A DNA stretch of 64,000 nt, taken from assembly GCA_031216915.1 (NCBI GenBank), contig CM062292.1:201893262-201957261 (forward strand), written 5' to 3'. This DNA comes from Pictodentalium vernedei. Taxonomy: Eukaryota > Mollusca > Scaphopoda > Dentaliida > Dentaliidae. The translations under genes and the position numbers were made by a program. The notes beneath the pieces were generated by a model that did no database searches, was not told the DNA's origin, and saw nothing but the letters and a program-made list of their open reading frames with translations. Numbering within the stretch: the first letter of the stretch is position 1; the number at the start of each line of letters is the position of its first letter. Of this stretch, positions 33,059 to 43,065 are shown in pieces.

Positions 33059-34798
33059 TTAGTGGACGACATTCTGAGCAACAGATAACGGACCTAAACA
33101 ATGCAGGTCTCCAGAAATGGACTCAATATTTCTGAGATAAAAATTCGTAAATGTGGATGGCTGAGACCAATAAGCAGCCTTCATTAAATCTGTAATAGCA
33201 ACACTATTAGCATAAGCCCAGGAAGTAGAAAGAGCTCTTACTTCATGAGCAGAAATCTTAAGCACAGACTGCTGAGAAGAAGATAAATCTTCATAAGCAG
33301 TACGGATAGTTAACTGAATCCATCTAGCAATAGAATGGACTGAAATATCCTTTCTATTAGGCATCAAAGACAGAAAGAAATGTTTCCGTCCCTTTCTGAT
33401 AAACTGAGATCTCTGTTTATAGATACGTAATGCTCTAACAGGACAGAGTAAAGGCCTACGCCCGTCTGAAGACGGAAGAGCCTTAATAACAATAGGTTCC
33501 GGATATTTATTAGGAGCCTGATTCTTAGCTAAAAAACCCACATTAGTAGTGAAGGTGATAGTATTCCCAACACTACGATAATGAGAATCATCCACCGATA
33601 GTGCATGAAGCTCACTGACTCTTCTAGCAGAAGAGAAAGCTAAGAGAAAAGCTGTCTTATAAGATAAGAATTTGAAATCTACTGTCCCAAGAGGTTCAAA
33701 TGGCTTTTCCTTCAATTTAAGAAGAACCCAAGCTAAATTCCACTTAGGAATTAATCTAAGAGTTCTGGGTCTATTTATCGAAAAGTTTCTAACCAACTTC
33801 GATAAAGAGACATTAGATCCAATTTGTAAACTATCATGATGTGCATAGGTATCAGATAACATAGATCTATAACCCTTTATAGTAACGGGCTGCAGTTTGA
33901 TTTCGTCAAACAAGTATACTAGAAAGTTTGCAATGTCTGGTATAGAGGGATCGAATATATCTACAGAATGATCCCTACACCAACGACGAAAAACCTTCCA
34001 CTTAGCCGCATAGTTTAGCGAAGAGGAGGTCCTCCTACAGTTAGAAATCGCGTCCACTGCTCGTCCTGTAAAGTGCTTGCCATGCAAGAAGGACCGCACA
34101 ACGGAAAAACGTGAAGGTTGAGACCTTGCGGGTTGTGATGGAGTTGGCGCGATTTCCCCTGCGAAAGAAGATCCTCCCGTGGAGGAAGCTTCCGCGGTAG
34201 GTCCCACAACAGACACCTGAGTAGATTTATCCACGGTCTCTGTGGCGACAGAGATGCTACCAACAGAATCTTGCATTGAGATTGTTTTATCTTTAGCAAT
34301 ACTTGTTGAATTAACGGCGCTGGAGGATACGCATATCCTATCATTCCGTCCCAAGGGATCGACAGAGCGTCTACTGCAAATGCTCTTGGATCCGGACACG
34401 GAGACACATACGTCTGCAACTGATTGTTGAGATGTGTCGCAAATAAGTCTATCATTGGCCGTTCCCATTGGTAGCAAATCTGATTGAATACTTGCTTGTT
34501 GAGAGTCCACTCCGACGGCAACAAGCGACCCTTTCGTGAAAGGGAGTCTGCTAGCACATTCAGACGACCCGGTATGTGACGGACCGAAAGAAGAACGTGA
34601 TGTTCTAACGCAAACAGAAGGATTCTTTCCGTTAGATTGAACAACGGAACTGAATGAGTGCCTCCCTGATTCCGTATATACGCCACTACTGTCGTATTGT
34701 CGGATAGGATTTGGACATGAGCATCGTGAATAATGTCCATCCAGTGACGTAACGCAAGCCAGATTGACATCATTTCCTTGATGTTTATGTGCTTGCAC
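33059..34798 (-). CDS. DIRS B tyrosine recombinase
   Basis: A 579-codon ORF. The first 220 or so codons overlap RNase H in another frame and may be only partly translated. From about residue 240 there is a SAM-like DNA-binding part (SLNYAAKWKVFRRWC, IANFLVYLF, GYRSMLSDTYAHH). The catalytic core follows: the first Arg in SARRVSELHAL (near residue 391), the HxxR box in SAHEVRALS (near 516) and the nucleophilic Tyr in TNFYLRN (near 553). This family integrates circular cDNA by site-specific strand exchange without long target duplications. All catalytic residues are present, so the enzyme could be active. It ends LSVAQNVVH, the same as in element A. Confidence 0.9.
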   Translation of the reverse strand: MQAHKHQGNDVNLACVTSLDGHYSRCSCPNPIRQYDSSGVYTESGRHSFSSVVQSNGKNPSVCVRTSRSSFGPSHTGSSECASRLPFTKGSLVAVGVDSQQASIQSDLLPMGTANDRLICDTSQQSVADVCVSVSGSKSICSRRSVDPLGRNDRICVSSSAVNSTSIAKDKTISMQDSVGSISVATETVDKSTQVSVVGPTAEASSTGGSSFAGEIAPTPSQPARSQPSRFSVVRSFLHGKHFTGRAVDAISNCRRTSSSLNYAAKWKVFRRWCRDHSVDIFDPSIPDIANFLVYLFDEIKLQPVTIKGYRSMLSDTYAHHDSLQIGSNVSLSKLVRNFSINRPRTLRLIPKWNLAWVLLKLKEKPFEPLGTVDFKFLSYKTAFLLAFSSARRVSELHALSVDDSHYRSVGNTITFTTNVGFLAKNQAPNKYPEPIVIKALPSSDGRRPLLCPVRALRIYKQRSQFIRKGRKHFFLSLMPNRKDISVHSIARWIQLTIRTAYEDLSSSQQSVLKISAHEVRALSTSWAYANSVAITDLMKAAYWSQPSTFTNFYLRNIESISGDLHCLGPLSVAQNVVH

Positions 34799-36329
34799 AG
34801 GAATTGCGGATCAAAAGACCCTGGCATCTCAAATCCGTTGGGATTAATGATGCACCCCAACCTGTTTGACTGGCATCCGTCATAACGGTAAAACTCGGAT
34901 CCGGCAACTGCAGCGGAACTCCTTGAGTTAACCACTGAATGTTTGCCCAAGTCTGAATCTCTTGTTTCACTTGATCTGACAAGAGAACGTCCACATCGAG
35001 CGAATGAATTTTCACACTCCAATTCTGAGTCAGGAAAATTTGAAGAGGACGTGTGCGTAACCGCCCCATCGGAATGAGATCCGCGGCGGCTCCGCACAGA
35101 CCTATCAGTCTCATAAATTCTCTCGCCGTGACTTTGTCTGCGTGCAGACAATAGCGAGCGTAACAACTGACTAATTTCGCTCTGGTTAACAGCAGACGAA
35201 CGAGATTGTTGTGCGTCTCGAAGCTCATTCCCAGATGAGTGAATGACTTGGACGGCACCAGATCCGACTTCTCCTCGTTTACTATAAAACCGAGACGTCG
35301 GAGCAATAGAAGAAGATTCTGAACATCGTTCTGAAGCGTTAACTCGTTGCCGTACCTCTGAAGAATGTCGTCCAGGTAGGCCGACGTTACCGCAGACGAA
35401 TGAGCTCGGAAGTAGATCATTACCGAGTTCATTACCCGAGTGAAAGCCCAGGGTGCTAGATTCAATCCGAAGCACATCGCCCGGAATTGATACACCACTC
35501 CTAGGACTGCGAAGCGTAGATACTTTCGGAATGTCGGATGTACCATGACGTGAAAGTACGCATCTTTGAGATCTATGCTCGTTGCATAATCGTTCACCCG
35601 AATACTCGCTCTGACCGATCGAATCGTCTCCATATAAAACTTCGGAGCGACGATCAGCTTGTTTATCCAGCTCAAATCTATGACTGGACGGAACGAGCCG
35701 TCTGGTTTCGGAACCAGAAACAGATGGCTGTAGAATCCCGGAGATTCCTGGTTTTCTACGACCTCTACCGCGTTCTTCATTAAAAGTGACTGCACCTCTG
35801 ATAACAGAGCGTCTCTTTTCTGCGGATTTGACGGAAGATGAGTCCACTTTGGACTTCGAGTTAATGGAGGCTTTCGTTTGAAGGATATCTTTAGACCTTC
35901 CGAAGTCACTCCTCTCACCCAAGGGTCGTCCGTAATCGACGCCCATTCTTGTGAAAAGCTCGACAACCTTCCGCCAACCGGAACGCGATAGAGGTTTAAG
36001 CCATCACCTCCTGGACCTGCGAGGCCTGCGGTAGGAGAAACCACGTCTTCCACGACCCGCACCTCGCCCCGTCGACCTCGGGGCGTCTGACCGATTGTTC
36101 CGGCCTGAAGGACGTCCCGAACGAGAGTCGCTATCCTGACGGTCTCTCGAATAAGACCAAGAGGACGCACCGGAACCTCTATAGGAACCTCTCTTGGGCG
36201 CATTAGACCCAGAAGTGCCTGTCTTATTCGTGTCTGCTGTATCCGACTTCTTAGGAGCAGATCTGAACAACAGAGAATCCTTAGCTTTCTTTGTAATTTT
36301 ATCATAAATAGCGGAAAGCTTGCCGTCAA
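34015..36329 (-). pseudogene. DIRS B reverse transcriptase-RNase H, one-base frameshift
   Basis: The frame 34785-36329 (514 aa) carries a reverse transcriptase: SHLFLVPKPDGSFRPVIDL near residue 200, SIDLKDAYFHV, FGLNLAPWAFT, and the YLDD active site at 35366-35377. RNase H begins at TDASQTGWGASL near residue 483. The frame is then lost. RNase H continues in the frame of 34015-35946 with HINIKEMMSIWLAL, ILSDNTTVVAYIRN and RHIPGRLNVLADSLSR, then a conserved module starting MIDLFATHLNNQL. That module may match the degenerate Dam-methyltransferase region of DIRS elements. Alignment with A and D places a single missing base near 34813 (GGATCAAAAGA against GGGTCCCAAAGA). The start lies inside the Gag ORF, so expression may need reinitiation or frameshifting. 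Confidence 0.85.
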
Positions 36330-38106
36330 AGAGAAGTTCTCCTGAGACCGAAGCGACTCTAAGAGAGTTCTTCACCTTAGAATCCACTAGTGTGGATGTA
36401 GCTAGGGCTGCGTCACGTCTAACCAACTCCAGATTTGCCACTGAAAGGGCGGAGTTACACGTGGAATAAGCTACTGCCCTTGAAAGAAGTCTTAAAGAGG
36501 ATTGTATATCCTGAAACTCTTTCCCCTGAAGGCGCAGTGATAACGCCTTAGTAAGGTGATCTGCATAAGATAAGGCATCTAAATTGGCTCTGTTAGACGC
36601 AATAGCTGTTTCCAACACCACGGTTGGAATAGAAGCTGACGACGGTAATGATAGCTCTAAGTCTTCCGCCTTGTCGTCCATACGCAGAGGAACTCTCGGT
36701 ATACCCTGTCCTGCCGTATCAAATTTATTCCTTGCATTAATGAAAGGCAGGTTGAGAGTATTAGCGGACAAGAAACCTGCTTTCCCCGTCCTGGAAGCAA
36801 GTTTAAATATAGCGTCGTTCAATAATTCAAATGTTCTTGCAACATTATTGGACTGCGACGGAAACTCGGGAGCGATGTCCCTGAACCGCTCAAAAAATTC
36901 AGAGTCCAATGACGCTATAATTCTCTTGTCCGGAAGCGCAGCAGTCTGGCCCGACGGAACAACTTGAGGGAGAAAGTGCCGGATGAAGTCCACGGCGGCT
37001 TTATGTTGTTCCGAAAGGGATAGCTCCAAGTCATCCGTATCCCTTTCACCATCCGGTCGGACCTCATGATGTTCCCGGTCATCCGCCCCCGATGCTTCGG
37101 CGGAGCGTACCGACCCAGCGCCGTCGGATAATTCTCGATCCGACACCGTTTCTGTCGGTTGCTGGGATGCTGCGATAAGCTGTGCTATCTGCACAAGAAT
37201 GTCCGGCGTCGAGACCTGCGGAGGCGCAGTCTTTCGCTGCTTCGCCGAGGGCAGCTCCGCATCAGATGGCTCCCGCATACTTTTCCTATGCGAACGTCCG
37301 GAATCCATCGGTCTCGAATCCCTGGCTGCCGGATGGTGTGACCTGGTCGCCGAAGAATCCTTGATCGGCGAAGCTGGTAATATATCGGCGGTCACGCAGC
37401 CAAGGTGCGGTCGTGTGCGCTGACGAGAAGAGGAAGCCTTAACAGTCTCTGCGGACTGCTTATACAACGGAGCGTCCCGAGCGACGGACGTATGCTCCGC
37501 TAAAGACACATTTTGTACCACAACATCTGGTCTCAGATGCTGTTGTACGAGAGAGGGGCCTCTCTCGCTCGCGGCCCGGCTGGACCTGGACGAGCTAGGA
37601 ACCGGACTCAAAGGCTTCCTCCGTTCTCGCTTACTATCCGCCGTCACTGGGTGTGCATCTATTATGTTTATAGTGCTCGCATCACCCAAAATTTCCTCTT
37701 GGACCACATCGGACGAACCCGGCTGCCGAACCATTCGGTGAATGGACGCTACACCGGGCGAGCTAGCGGACGACATTTGTCTAATCTCCATGAGCACTTT
37801 TGCCGCTAGCTCTGAATTCATTTGTGACGACGGACGCACACTTGAAGAAGATAACATGGAAACATCACCCTGTTCTGGTTCCTCTGAAATAGAAACTGAG
37901 AGAGTAGAGTGACCTTGCGGAGAAAGAGCCGGAATCGCTCTTTCTCCAGAAACAACATATCGTGACACACGTTTCCAATGTTTCTCATCCCAATGTTCAC
38001 ATATAGGACAGGGATTAATGCGAGAACACTGACTACAATTAATACAATGATCATGAAAGTCAGAGGAAGATTTCTTCCTATTACAATTTGAACAATGTCC
38101 CTTCAT
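36004..38106 (-). CDS. DIRS B Gag-like protein
   Basis: An ORF of about 700 residues. I start it at the Met at 38106 because MKxxCxxC is also the start in elements A and D; an in-frame upstream Met lies at 38157. The N-terminus has a cysteine cluster (C5, C8, C21, C24, C27, C33, C36) that could form zinc knuckles. Residues 50-400 are Ser/Pro/Arg-rich and look disordered. Residues 420-620 are helical and conserved in A and D (NDAIFKLAS, SYADH, LRLLSRAV, SVANLELVRRDAA) and are the likely capsid-type core. The C-terminus is Arg/Gly-rich, fitting nucleic-acid binding. The last 108 codons overlap the next ORF in another frame. Naming it Gag rests on its position and features, not on a recognised domain. 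Confidence 0.75.
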   Translation of the reverse strand: MKGHCSNCNRKKSSSDFHDHCINCSQCSRINPCPICEHWDEKHWKRVSRYVVSGERAIPALSPQGHSTLSVSISEEPEQGDVSMLSSSSVRPSSQMNSELAAKVLMEIRQMSSASSPGVASIHRMVRQPGSSDVVQEEILGDASTINIIDAHPVTADSKRERRKPLSPVPSSSRSSRAASERGPSLVQQHLRPDVVVQNVSLAEHTSVARDAPLYKQSAETVKASSSRQRTRPHLGCVTADILPASPIKDSSATRSHHPAARDSRPMDSGRSHRKSMREPSDAELPSAKQRKTAPPQVSTPDILVQIAQLIAASQQPTETVSDRELSDGAGSVRSAEASGADDREHHEVRPDGERDTDDLELSLSEQHKAAVDFIRHFLPQVVPSGQTAALPDKRIIASLDSEFFERFRDIAPEFPSQSNNVARTFELLNDAIFKLASRTGKAGFLSANTLNLPFINARNKFDTAGQGIPRVPLRMDDKAEDLELSLPSSASIPTVVLETAIASNRANLDALSYADHLTKALSLRLQGKEFQDIQSSLRLLSRAVAYSTCNSALSVANLELVRRDAALATSTLVDSKVKNSLRVASVSGELLFDGKLSAIYDKITKKAKDSLLFRSAPKKSDTADTNKTGTSGSNAPKRGSYRGSGASSWSYSRDRQDSDSRSGRPSGRNNRSDAPRSTGRGAGRGRRGFSYRRPRRSRR

Positions 38107-38157
38107 TGTGAAAGAACAACAATAAGTCCTAGTTACTCGCAAAAACTCCTGACACAA

Positions 38158-38996
38158 AGATACATAATAACATGATCCATTAATAAATGAAAAAACAATT
38201 GCAAAACAAAATAATTTTGAAAAAATATTTTTTCAGCGAAGCCCAAGTTGCTGAAAAGTAACGTTGAGCCCCGATGGATCCGATGGCAAAGTGTGGTCAA
38301 AAATTTTAAATTTATATTAAATAATTAATGAGACACTTTCGGATAATATAAATGTATCTTATAGTGAGATAAACTACACCAAAGGCAAACAGCCCCCCTC
38401 AAAAAAGGCTGTTGCCAATGAAAACAAACAGTGTAAAAACACCAGAAAACATGACTCCAGGCACTGAAAAAACTGGCCCGGAATCAGTCATCAATTACAC
38501 TCTATCTGATGCAAAACAGAGACTCCCAGGGGAGAATCTGTAGAACATCAGATGGAAGATGCAGAACACAAACGTTATACACCCATGGGTGAAAACGTAA
38601 CTATGGGGAAAATAACAGAAAACATTCTGTAACCAAGCAACTCTCCCAGGAAATTTTAGAAATGAAATTTCTCAAAAATATGCCAAAAGCATGGGAGAAT
38701 TGCAAGGGGGCACTTTAGAAGGCTAGGGGAGAGGAAACACTGAATAAGCAGTGCAACAATTAGCAAGAATGACAACAAGAGGCCCATGCCTCGAAAATAG
38801 GCAACTTAACATAATTTCATCAAAAAATTTTAAGTACAGCCCTGATTATTTTTTGTCACTTCTTTTTCCTCTCCTCCTTCTATCCTCCTTAGAATCACAT
38901 TTTCTCCAAGAATTACGTGTCTGGCATCCTTTAAACTGAGATTTACAAGCACAAAGATCAGTGAGATGTTGACTGATGAAGGGCCAAACAGAGAAA
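38158..38996 (-). other. 5' leader of DIRS B
   Basis: This non-coding stretch lies between the 5' inverted repeat and the Gag ORF. Its part at 38660-38850 is a diverged version of the leader in A, C and D (TTAGCAAGAATGA and flanking words). No ORF above 70 codons on the coding strand appears meaningful. Confidence 0.6.
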
Positions 38997-39195
38997 ATGA
39001 TAATTGGCGCCAATTTCGGGACGTCTGCGTCACTGCGCATGCGCAGTAGAGGCGTAGTATGGAGGTCCTTTAGGACATGATTTCTTTTTGTTTTGGATGC
39101 AAATTTTGGGGATTGGGAGGCAAAATTTGTGTTTGGCCCTGGTTTTGTTAGAGTTAGCACCAGCTAAGTCTGGGTCATTGGTACAGTATAAAAAT
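38997..39195 (-). repeat. 5' inverted terminal repeat of DIRS B
   Basis: Read on minus, this matches the plus-strand left end at 32083-32283 nearly base for base. It contains CCAATGACCCAGACTTAGCT near the tip, the palindrome TGCGCATGCGCA (39034-39045) and ATTGGCGCCAAT (39003-39014). Its tip reads ATACTGTACC, whereas the 3' repeat reads ATACTTACC. It probably holds the promoter. Confidence 0.85.
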
Positions 39196-39198
39196 ATG

Positions 39199-39546
39199 AG
39201 TCTCAGTTATGACTTGTGTTTCACTCCGCTTAATTCTATCAAATGTTGTCCGAGAAACATGAATTTATATTCCATTAATTTAAATCACTTTTCACACAAG
39301 CATTAACAATGAATTATAACACGAACAGTATGATGCAGTTGTTAACATTGGCATTTGTTGATAAAGAAACTCCCAAAGCGACGGCACTTGTGACAAGTCA
39401 TTTTCGAAGAGACATCATTCGTTCGAAATGACGTCATGTTTTTGGATTCGACTACATTGTTGTTACAAGATCGATGGCTTGTTGCAGTTAACGCTTAACA
39501 ATGAAAGTCATATTTTGTTCGGCATAGTAAAATAATTAGAACATTT
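39199..39546. other. Right flank of DIRS B with a CRE palindrome
   Basis: Unique-looking, with higher CpG than its neighbours and a perfect TGACGTCA at about 39429. It could be a promoter fragment, but no transcript start or exon can be supported. Confidence 0.3.
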
Positions 39547-39683
39547 CTTTTCATGTTCTATCGGTCGATAGTACCTGAATTTGTGTGATTTCTGAAATAA
39601 AACCTTCAGCAGCTTCGCTGCTTCAGGTTTTATTTCAGAAATCACACAAACTCAGGTACTATCGACCGATAGAACATGAAAAG
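39547..39683. repeat. 137-bp near-perfect palindrome
   Basis: CTTTTCATGTTCTATCGGTCGATAG at the left pairs with CTATCGACCGATAGAACATGAAAAG at the right. The arms are about 66 bp with three mismatches and the loop is TTCG near 39613. No TTAA borders. Confidence 0.85.
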
Positions 39684-39705
39684 GAACGTTCTAATATTAT
39701 ATAAG

Positions 39706-39805
39706 TGCCTTGCCCAAGGAACAACACAGTTACCCCTGGTGGAGATCGAACTGTGGACATTTCAGTTTGAAGTCCAATTCCATAACTATTGAGCCACAGT
39801 GCTCC
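39706..39805 (-). mobile_element. tRNA-like head of a SINE, antisense
   Basis: TGCCTTGCCCAAGGAACAACAC, GGAGATCGAACTGTGG (B box complement) and ATTGAGCCACAGTGCTCCC (A box complement). Confidence 0.6.
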
Positions 39806-40143
39806 CAGCTGTGACACTTGAGCATCAGCATGCAGTTGTGGCAGAAGACATGAAAAATATGGCTATTGCTTCAAGTAATAGGTTGAGAAAGAAAAGAAAA
39901 TTTATCATCAAAGAGTGATCTGTTTTCTTTACTTAAAAGTTTTTCAGGCAATGAAAACTGAAACAAATACATGTTGCTACAATAAGGCCCAATAAAATGT
40001 TTTGATTCTCAAGCAATCCCTCACTGAAATTGAACTCCCTCATTGGACATTTTTATTGCTTTGCAGTCTCTTCCAATATGAATACAAAATTGGGAGAATC
40101 CAAACCTTTTGTTTTTTGCTGAAATCTGAAGAGCAAAATTAAA

Positions 40144-40337
40144 GACAGTCTACATCCTGTGGCTCTGCAGTTGTTTCTTGGCAAGTCTTGGCTGCCTACA
40201 TAGAGACTTGCCTAGGAAATAACTGTCAAAGCACATGGAATGTAACATGTAAGTTTCCCCAGAGACAGCATGTTGGGGCACCTCTTCTGTTGCAGTAAAA
40301 GTGATCGAACTCGAAAATAGGCCCTTGAAGGTTAAAA
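40144..40337. mobile_element. Truncated copy of the TTAACCCTTTAGGGCC MITE
   Basis: GACAGTCTACATCCTGTG, TTGGCAAGTCTTGGCTGCCTA and TAGGCCCTTGAAGGTTAA match 41684-41877. Confidence 0.5.
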
Positions 40338-40449
40338 TTAAGAGTTAATTTGTATAATTTTGCATTTTCTATATTCTGTGTGTGAAAAGACACAGGAAAG
40401 CCTCTCAATTCATGTTCATTATATGAATGAAAAAAATAAAATTAAAAAT

Positions 40450-40809
40450 TTATTTATTTATTTATTGGTGTTTAAGGTCACATACTTATGCACAATGGCT
40501 AATCGTGACCGCTACAGTTTTACTGGTGGAGGAAGCCGGAGTACCCAGAGAGAACCACCGAGCATCAACGTGCCACTGTCAGCTCCTCAACATTCTAACT
40601 CTGTTCAAGCTCCGCTCAAGCAGGATTACAGCGGCTGAAGACATGTGCACCATCACGCCTTAGAACACGGCATCATTGTGCCACAATGTAGGCAACCAGG
40701 ATGAAGTGCCTTGCCCAAGGACACAACGTGGGTCATCCCGGATGGGGATCGAACTTGGGACCTCTAGTATAGAAGTCCAACAGTCTACCACTGAGCCACT
40801 GCGTTCCCC
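40450..40809 (-). mobile_element. Full-length SINE, antisense
   Basis: The (TTTA)n tail is followed by CTGGTGGAGGAAGCCGGAGTACC. The tRNA-like head ends at 40809 with GGGATCGAACTTGGGACC (B box complement) and CCACTGAGCCACTGCGTT (A box complement). The ORFs across it are chance. Confidence 0.75.
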
Positions 40810-41461
40810 AAAATTAAAAATAAAATCCTCCCTCCCCCTTACTGATTTGAAAAAAAAACTGCCTGAGAATCAACTAATTTATTTTGTGGGGCCTACATGA
40901 ATCAGTAATGAATCCCTTATTTTTTCTGTCCACGTATTCCAATTTTCTTTGCCAAAATATCAAAGAGAAGAATATGTAAAATAAAAGCTCTTACAGTCAG
41001 ATCAGATGACAAAGTACATAAGTAAATACGAAAATAATGCAAAGAGTAATTCTGAATAAATTTTGAGAACAATCACCACAAAGTTTCATCTTCTTAATAA
41101 GAATAAGAAAACATTTTTAAAAACCAAATTATGAAGTTTTAAATAACCAATAAACTGAAACACCCTTTACAATCTCTTGTAATTCATTACATCAAAGTAA
41201 CTGAGAAAAAAGAACATAAAATGAGTTAATTTAAAAACAAATAATACTTTTTACAAGGTACAAATACCACTTGACATGCTCCTTGCATTAACCACATAAA
41301 AATATTATAGACTATATAAAAACAGTAATCATGAAGGTTATGCCTCTCAGATTTGTTTGTATATTGTTTGAGATTTATCTGTTACAGTGGTAAAATAATT
41401 TTGAACGGTAATTTAAAACTTGCATATTTTGAGTACAGGATCAAAACTTTGTTACCAATAG
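40810..41461. other. No gene identified
   Basis: Very AT-rich (40960-41450); no ORF, hairpin or tandem repeat of note. Confidence 0.4.
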
Positions 41462-41600
41462 TACAGTGAAACTCTTTTAATTGAATAGCCACTTTGTTAA
41501 TGAACAATATTCAATTTATAGGAGTATACAATTAAACAGAATTTTTGTTATTTTGCAGTATTGTAGTGATAAAATGAGCATTTATTATATTAGATGGCTC
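41462..41600. mobile_element. pogo/Tigger-like MITE 5' fragment
   Basis: ACAGTGAAACTCTTTTAATTGAATAGCCACTTTG matches the left end of 17683-18333. Confidence 0.5.
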
Positions 41601-41628
41601 GGTGATGGAAGTCCACATTTGGGTTTTG

Positions 41629-41877
41629 TTAACCCTTTAGGGCCTCAAATTTTTACATATTTTTGCTACACTTTTGACAGTCTACATCCTGTGACACTGC
41701 TGCTATTTATTGGCAAGTCTTGCCTGCCTATATAGGTAGCCAAGACTTGTCTAAAAACAACTAACAAGGTGCCTAGAATGTAAATTGTGAGTTAACCCAA
41801 AGACTGCATGTAGGGGGCACCTGTTCTGTTGCCAAAAATGTGATCAAAATCAGAATTAGGCCCTTAATGGTTAAAAT
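41629..41877. mobile_element. piggyBac-like hairpin MITE
   Basis: TTAACCCTTTAGGGCC at the left and GGCCCTTAATGGTTAA at the right. The central stem is GGCAAGTCTTGCCTGCC with its imperfect complement near 41735-41750. Confidence 0.6.
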
Positions 41878-42019
41878 GTGTAAGTGCTGCAATAAAGTTA
41901 TCAGAGTCTAAGGACATGCTTCAAAAACAGCTGAAATTAAACTCTATTTTGTCAATATAGATTAATTGTTAGAATTTATATGAGAGTGACAACAGGTACT
42001 CTACAATAAATTTGTACAA

Positions 42020-43065
42020 AACAGTTACTGATGAACGAATTTGGACTCACAGAAATAAAAATGCTGATAGGATCACCAATCCAATGTTGAGTTGTGACAG
42101 CACAAAAGTGGGTTTAATCATTATCAACTTATCGTCCGGAAACCAGTTGTTTACAATTCACTATGTGAAGGGTCACTCTCACCTTGACCTTTGACCTAGT
42201 GATTCCAAAATAAATAGGGCTCTTTCTTGCACCAATGCCAACCTACCTATAAAGCTTCATGAACGTGGGTGGAACTATTGTCAAATTATCATCTGGAAAC
42301 CAATTGTTTATGATTTATTATGTTCAAGGTCACTGTGATCTTGACCTTTGACCTAGTGAGTCCGAAATAAAAAGGGTTCTTCCTCTCACTGATGCCAGCC
42401 TACCTATGAAGTTTCATGAAAGTGGGTTGAACCGTTATAAAGTTATTATCTGGAAACCAATTGTTTACAATTTACTATGTTCAGGGTCACAGTGACCTTG
42501 ACCTTTGACCTAGTGAGTCCAAAATATATAGGGTTCTTCCTCTCAAGAAGGCCAACCTACATATGAAGTTTCAAGAATGTGGATTGAACCATAGTCAAGT
42601 TATCATCCGGAAACAATTGTTTACGATTTACTATGTTCAAGGTCACTGTGACCTTGACCTTTCACCTAGCGAGTCCAAAATAAATAGGGTTCTTCCTCTC
42701 GCTGATGTCAACCTACTTATGAAGTTTCATGACTGTGTGTCGAACCATTATCAAGCTATCATCCAGAAACCAATTGTTTTGATTTACTATGTTCATGGTC
42801 ACTGTGACCTTGACCTTTGACCTTGCAAGTCCAAAATAAATAGAGTTCTTCCTCTCATGAAGGCCAACCTACATATGACATTTCAACCATAGTCCAGTTA
42901 TCATCCGGAAACCAATTGTTTATGATTTAGTGTGTTCAAGGTCACTGTGACCTTCACCATTGACCTAGTGAGTCCAAAATAAATAGGGTTCTTCCTCTCA
43001 CTGCGGCCAACCTACCTAAGAAGTTTCATGAACATGAGTCGAACCATTATCAAGTTATCATCCGG
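42020..43065 (+). repeat. Tandem array of ~153-bp units
   Basis: TATC(A/G)TC(C/T)GGAAACCA.TTGTTTA and TTCAAGGTCACTGTGACCTTGACCTTTGACCTA (split words) recur about seven times from 42120 to 43055. The array abuts a Helitron-like right flank at 43066. Confidence 0.7.

Larger units (their letters stand above)
32058..39195 (-). mobile_element. DIRS element B, near-intact tyrosine-recombinase retrotransposon
   Basis: In coding (minus) order the element has a 5' inverted repeat at 38997-39195, a leader, a Gag-like ORF, RT-RNase H, an overlapping tyrosine recombinase, a 3' non-coding region, an internal complementary region at 32361-32449 and a 3' inverted repeat at 32058-32283. Overlapping ORFs, a recombinase in place of an integrase, inverted terminal repeats and a joined-ends internal repeat together define the DIRS group. 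The only clear lesion in the coding part is one missing base in RNase H. The terminal sequence is almost identical to element E, so this subfamily was probably active recently. The left end starts with GTT; the right end is followed by ATG. Confidence 0.9.

Noticed and set aside
34015..35946. 643-codon ORF as a single protein
   Set aside because: Upstream of about 34813 this frame is out of register with RT. Only its C-terminal part is the real RNase H continuation.
33059..38157. An LTR retrovirus or endogenous virus
   Set aside because: No LTRs, protease, integrase or envelope. A tyrosine recombinase and inverted repeats with an ICR place it in the DIRS group.
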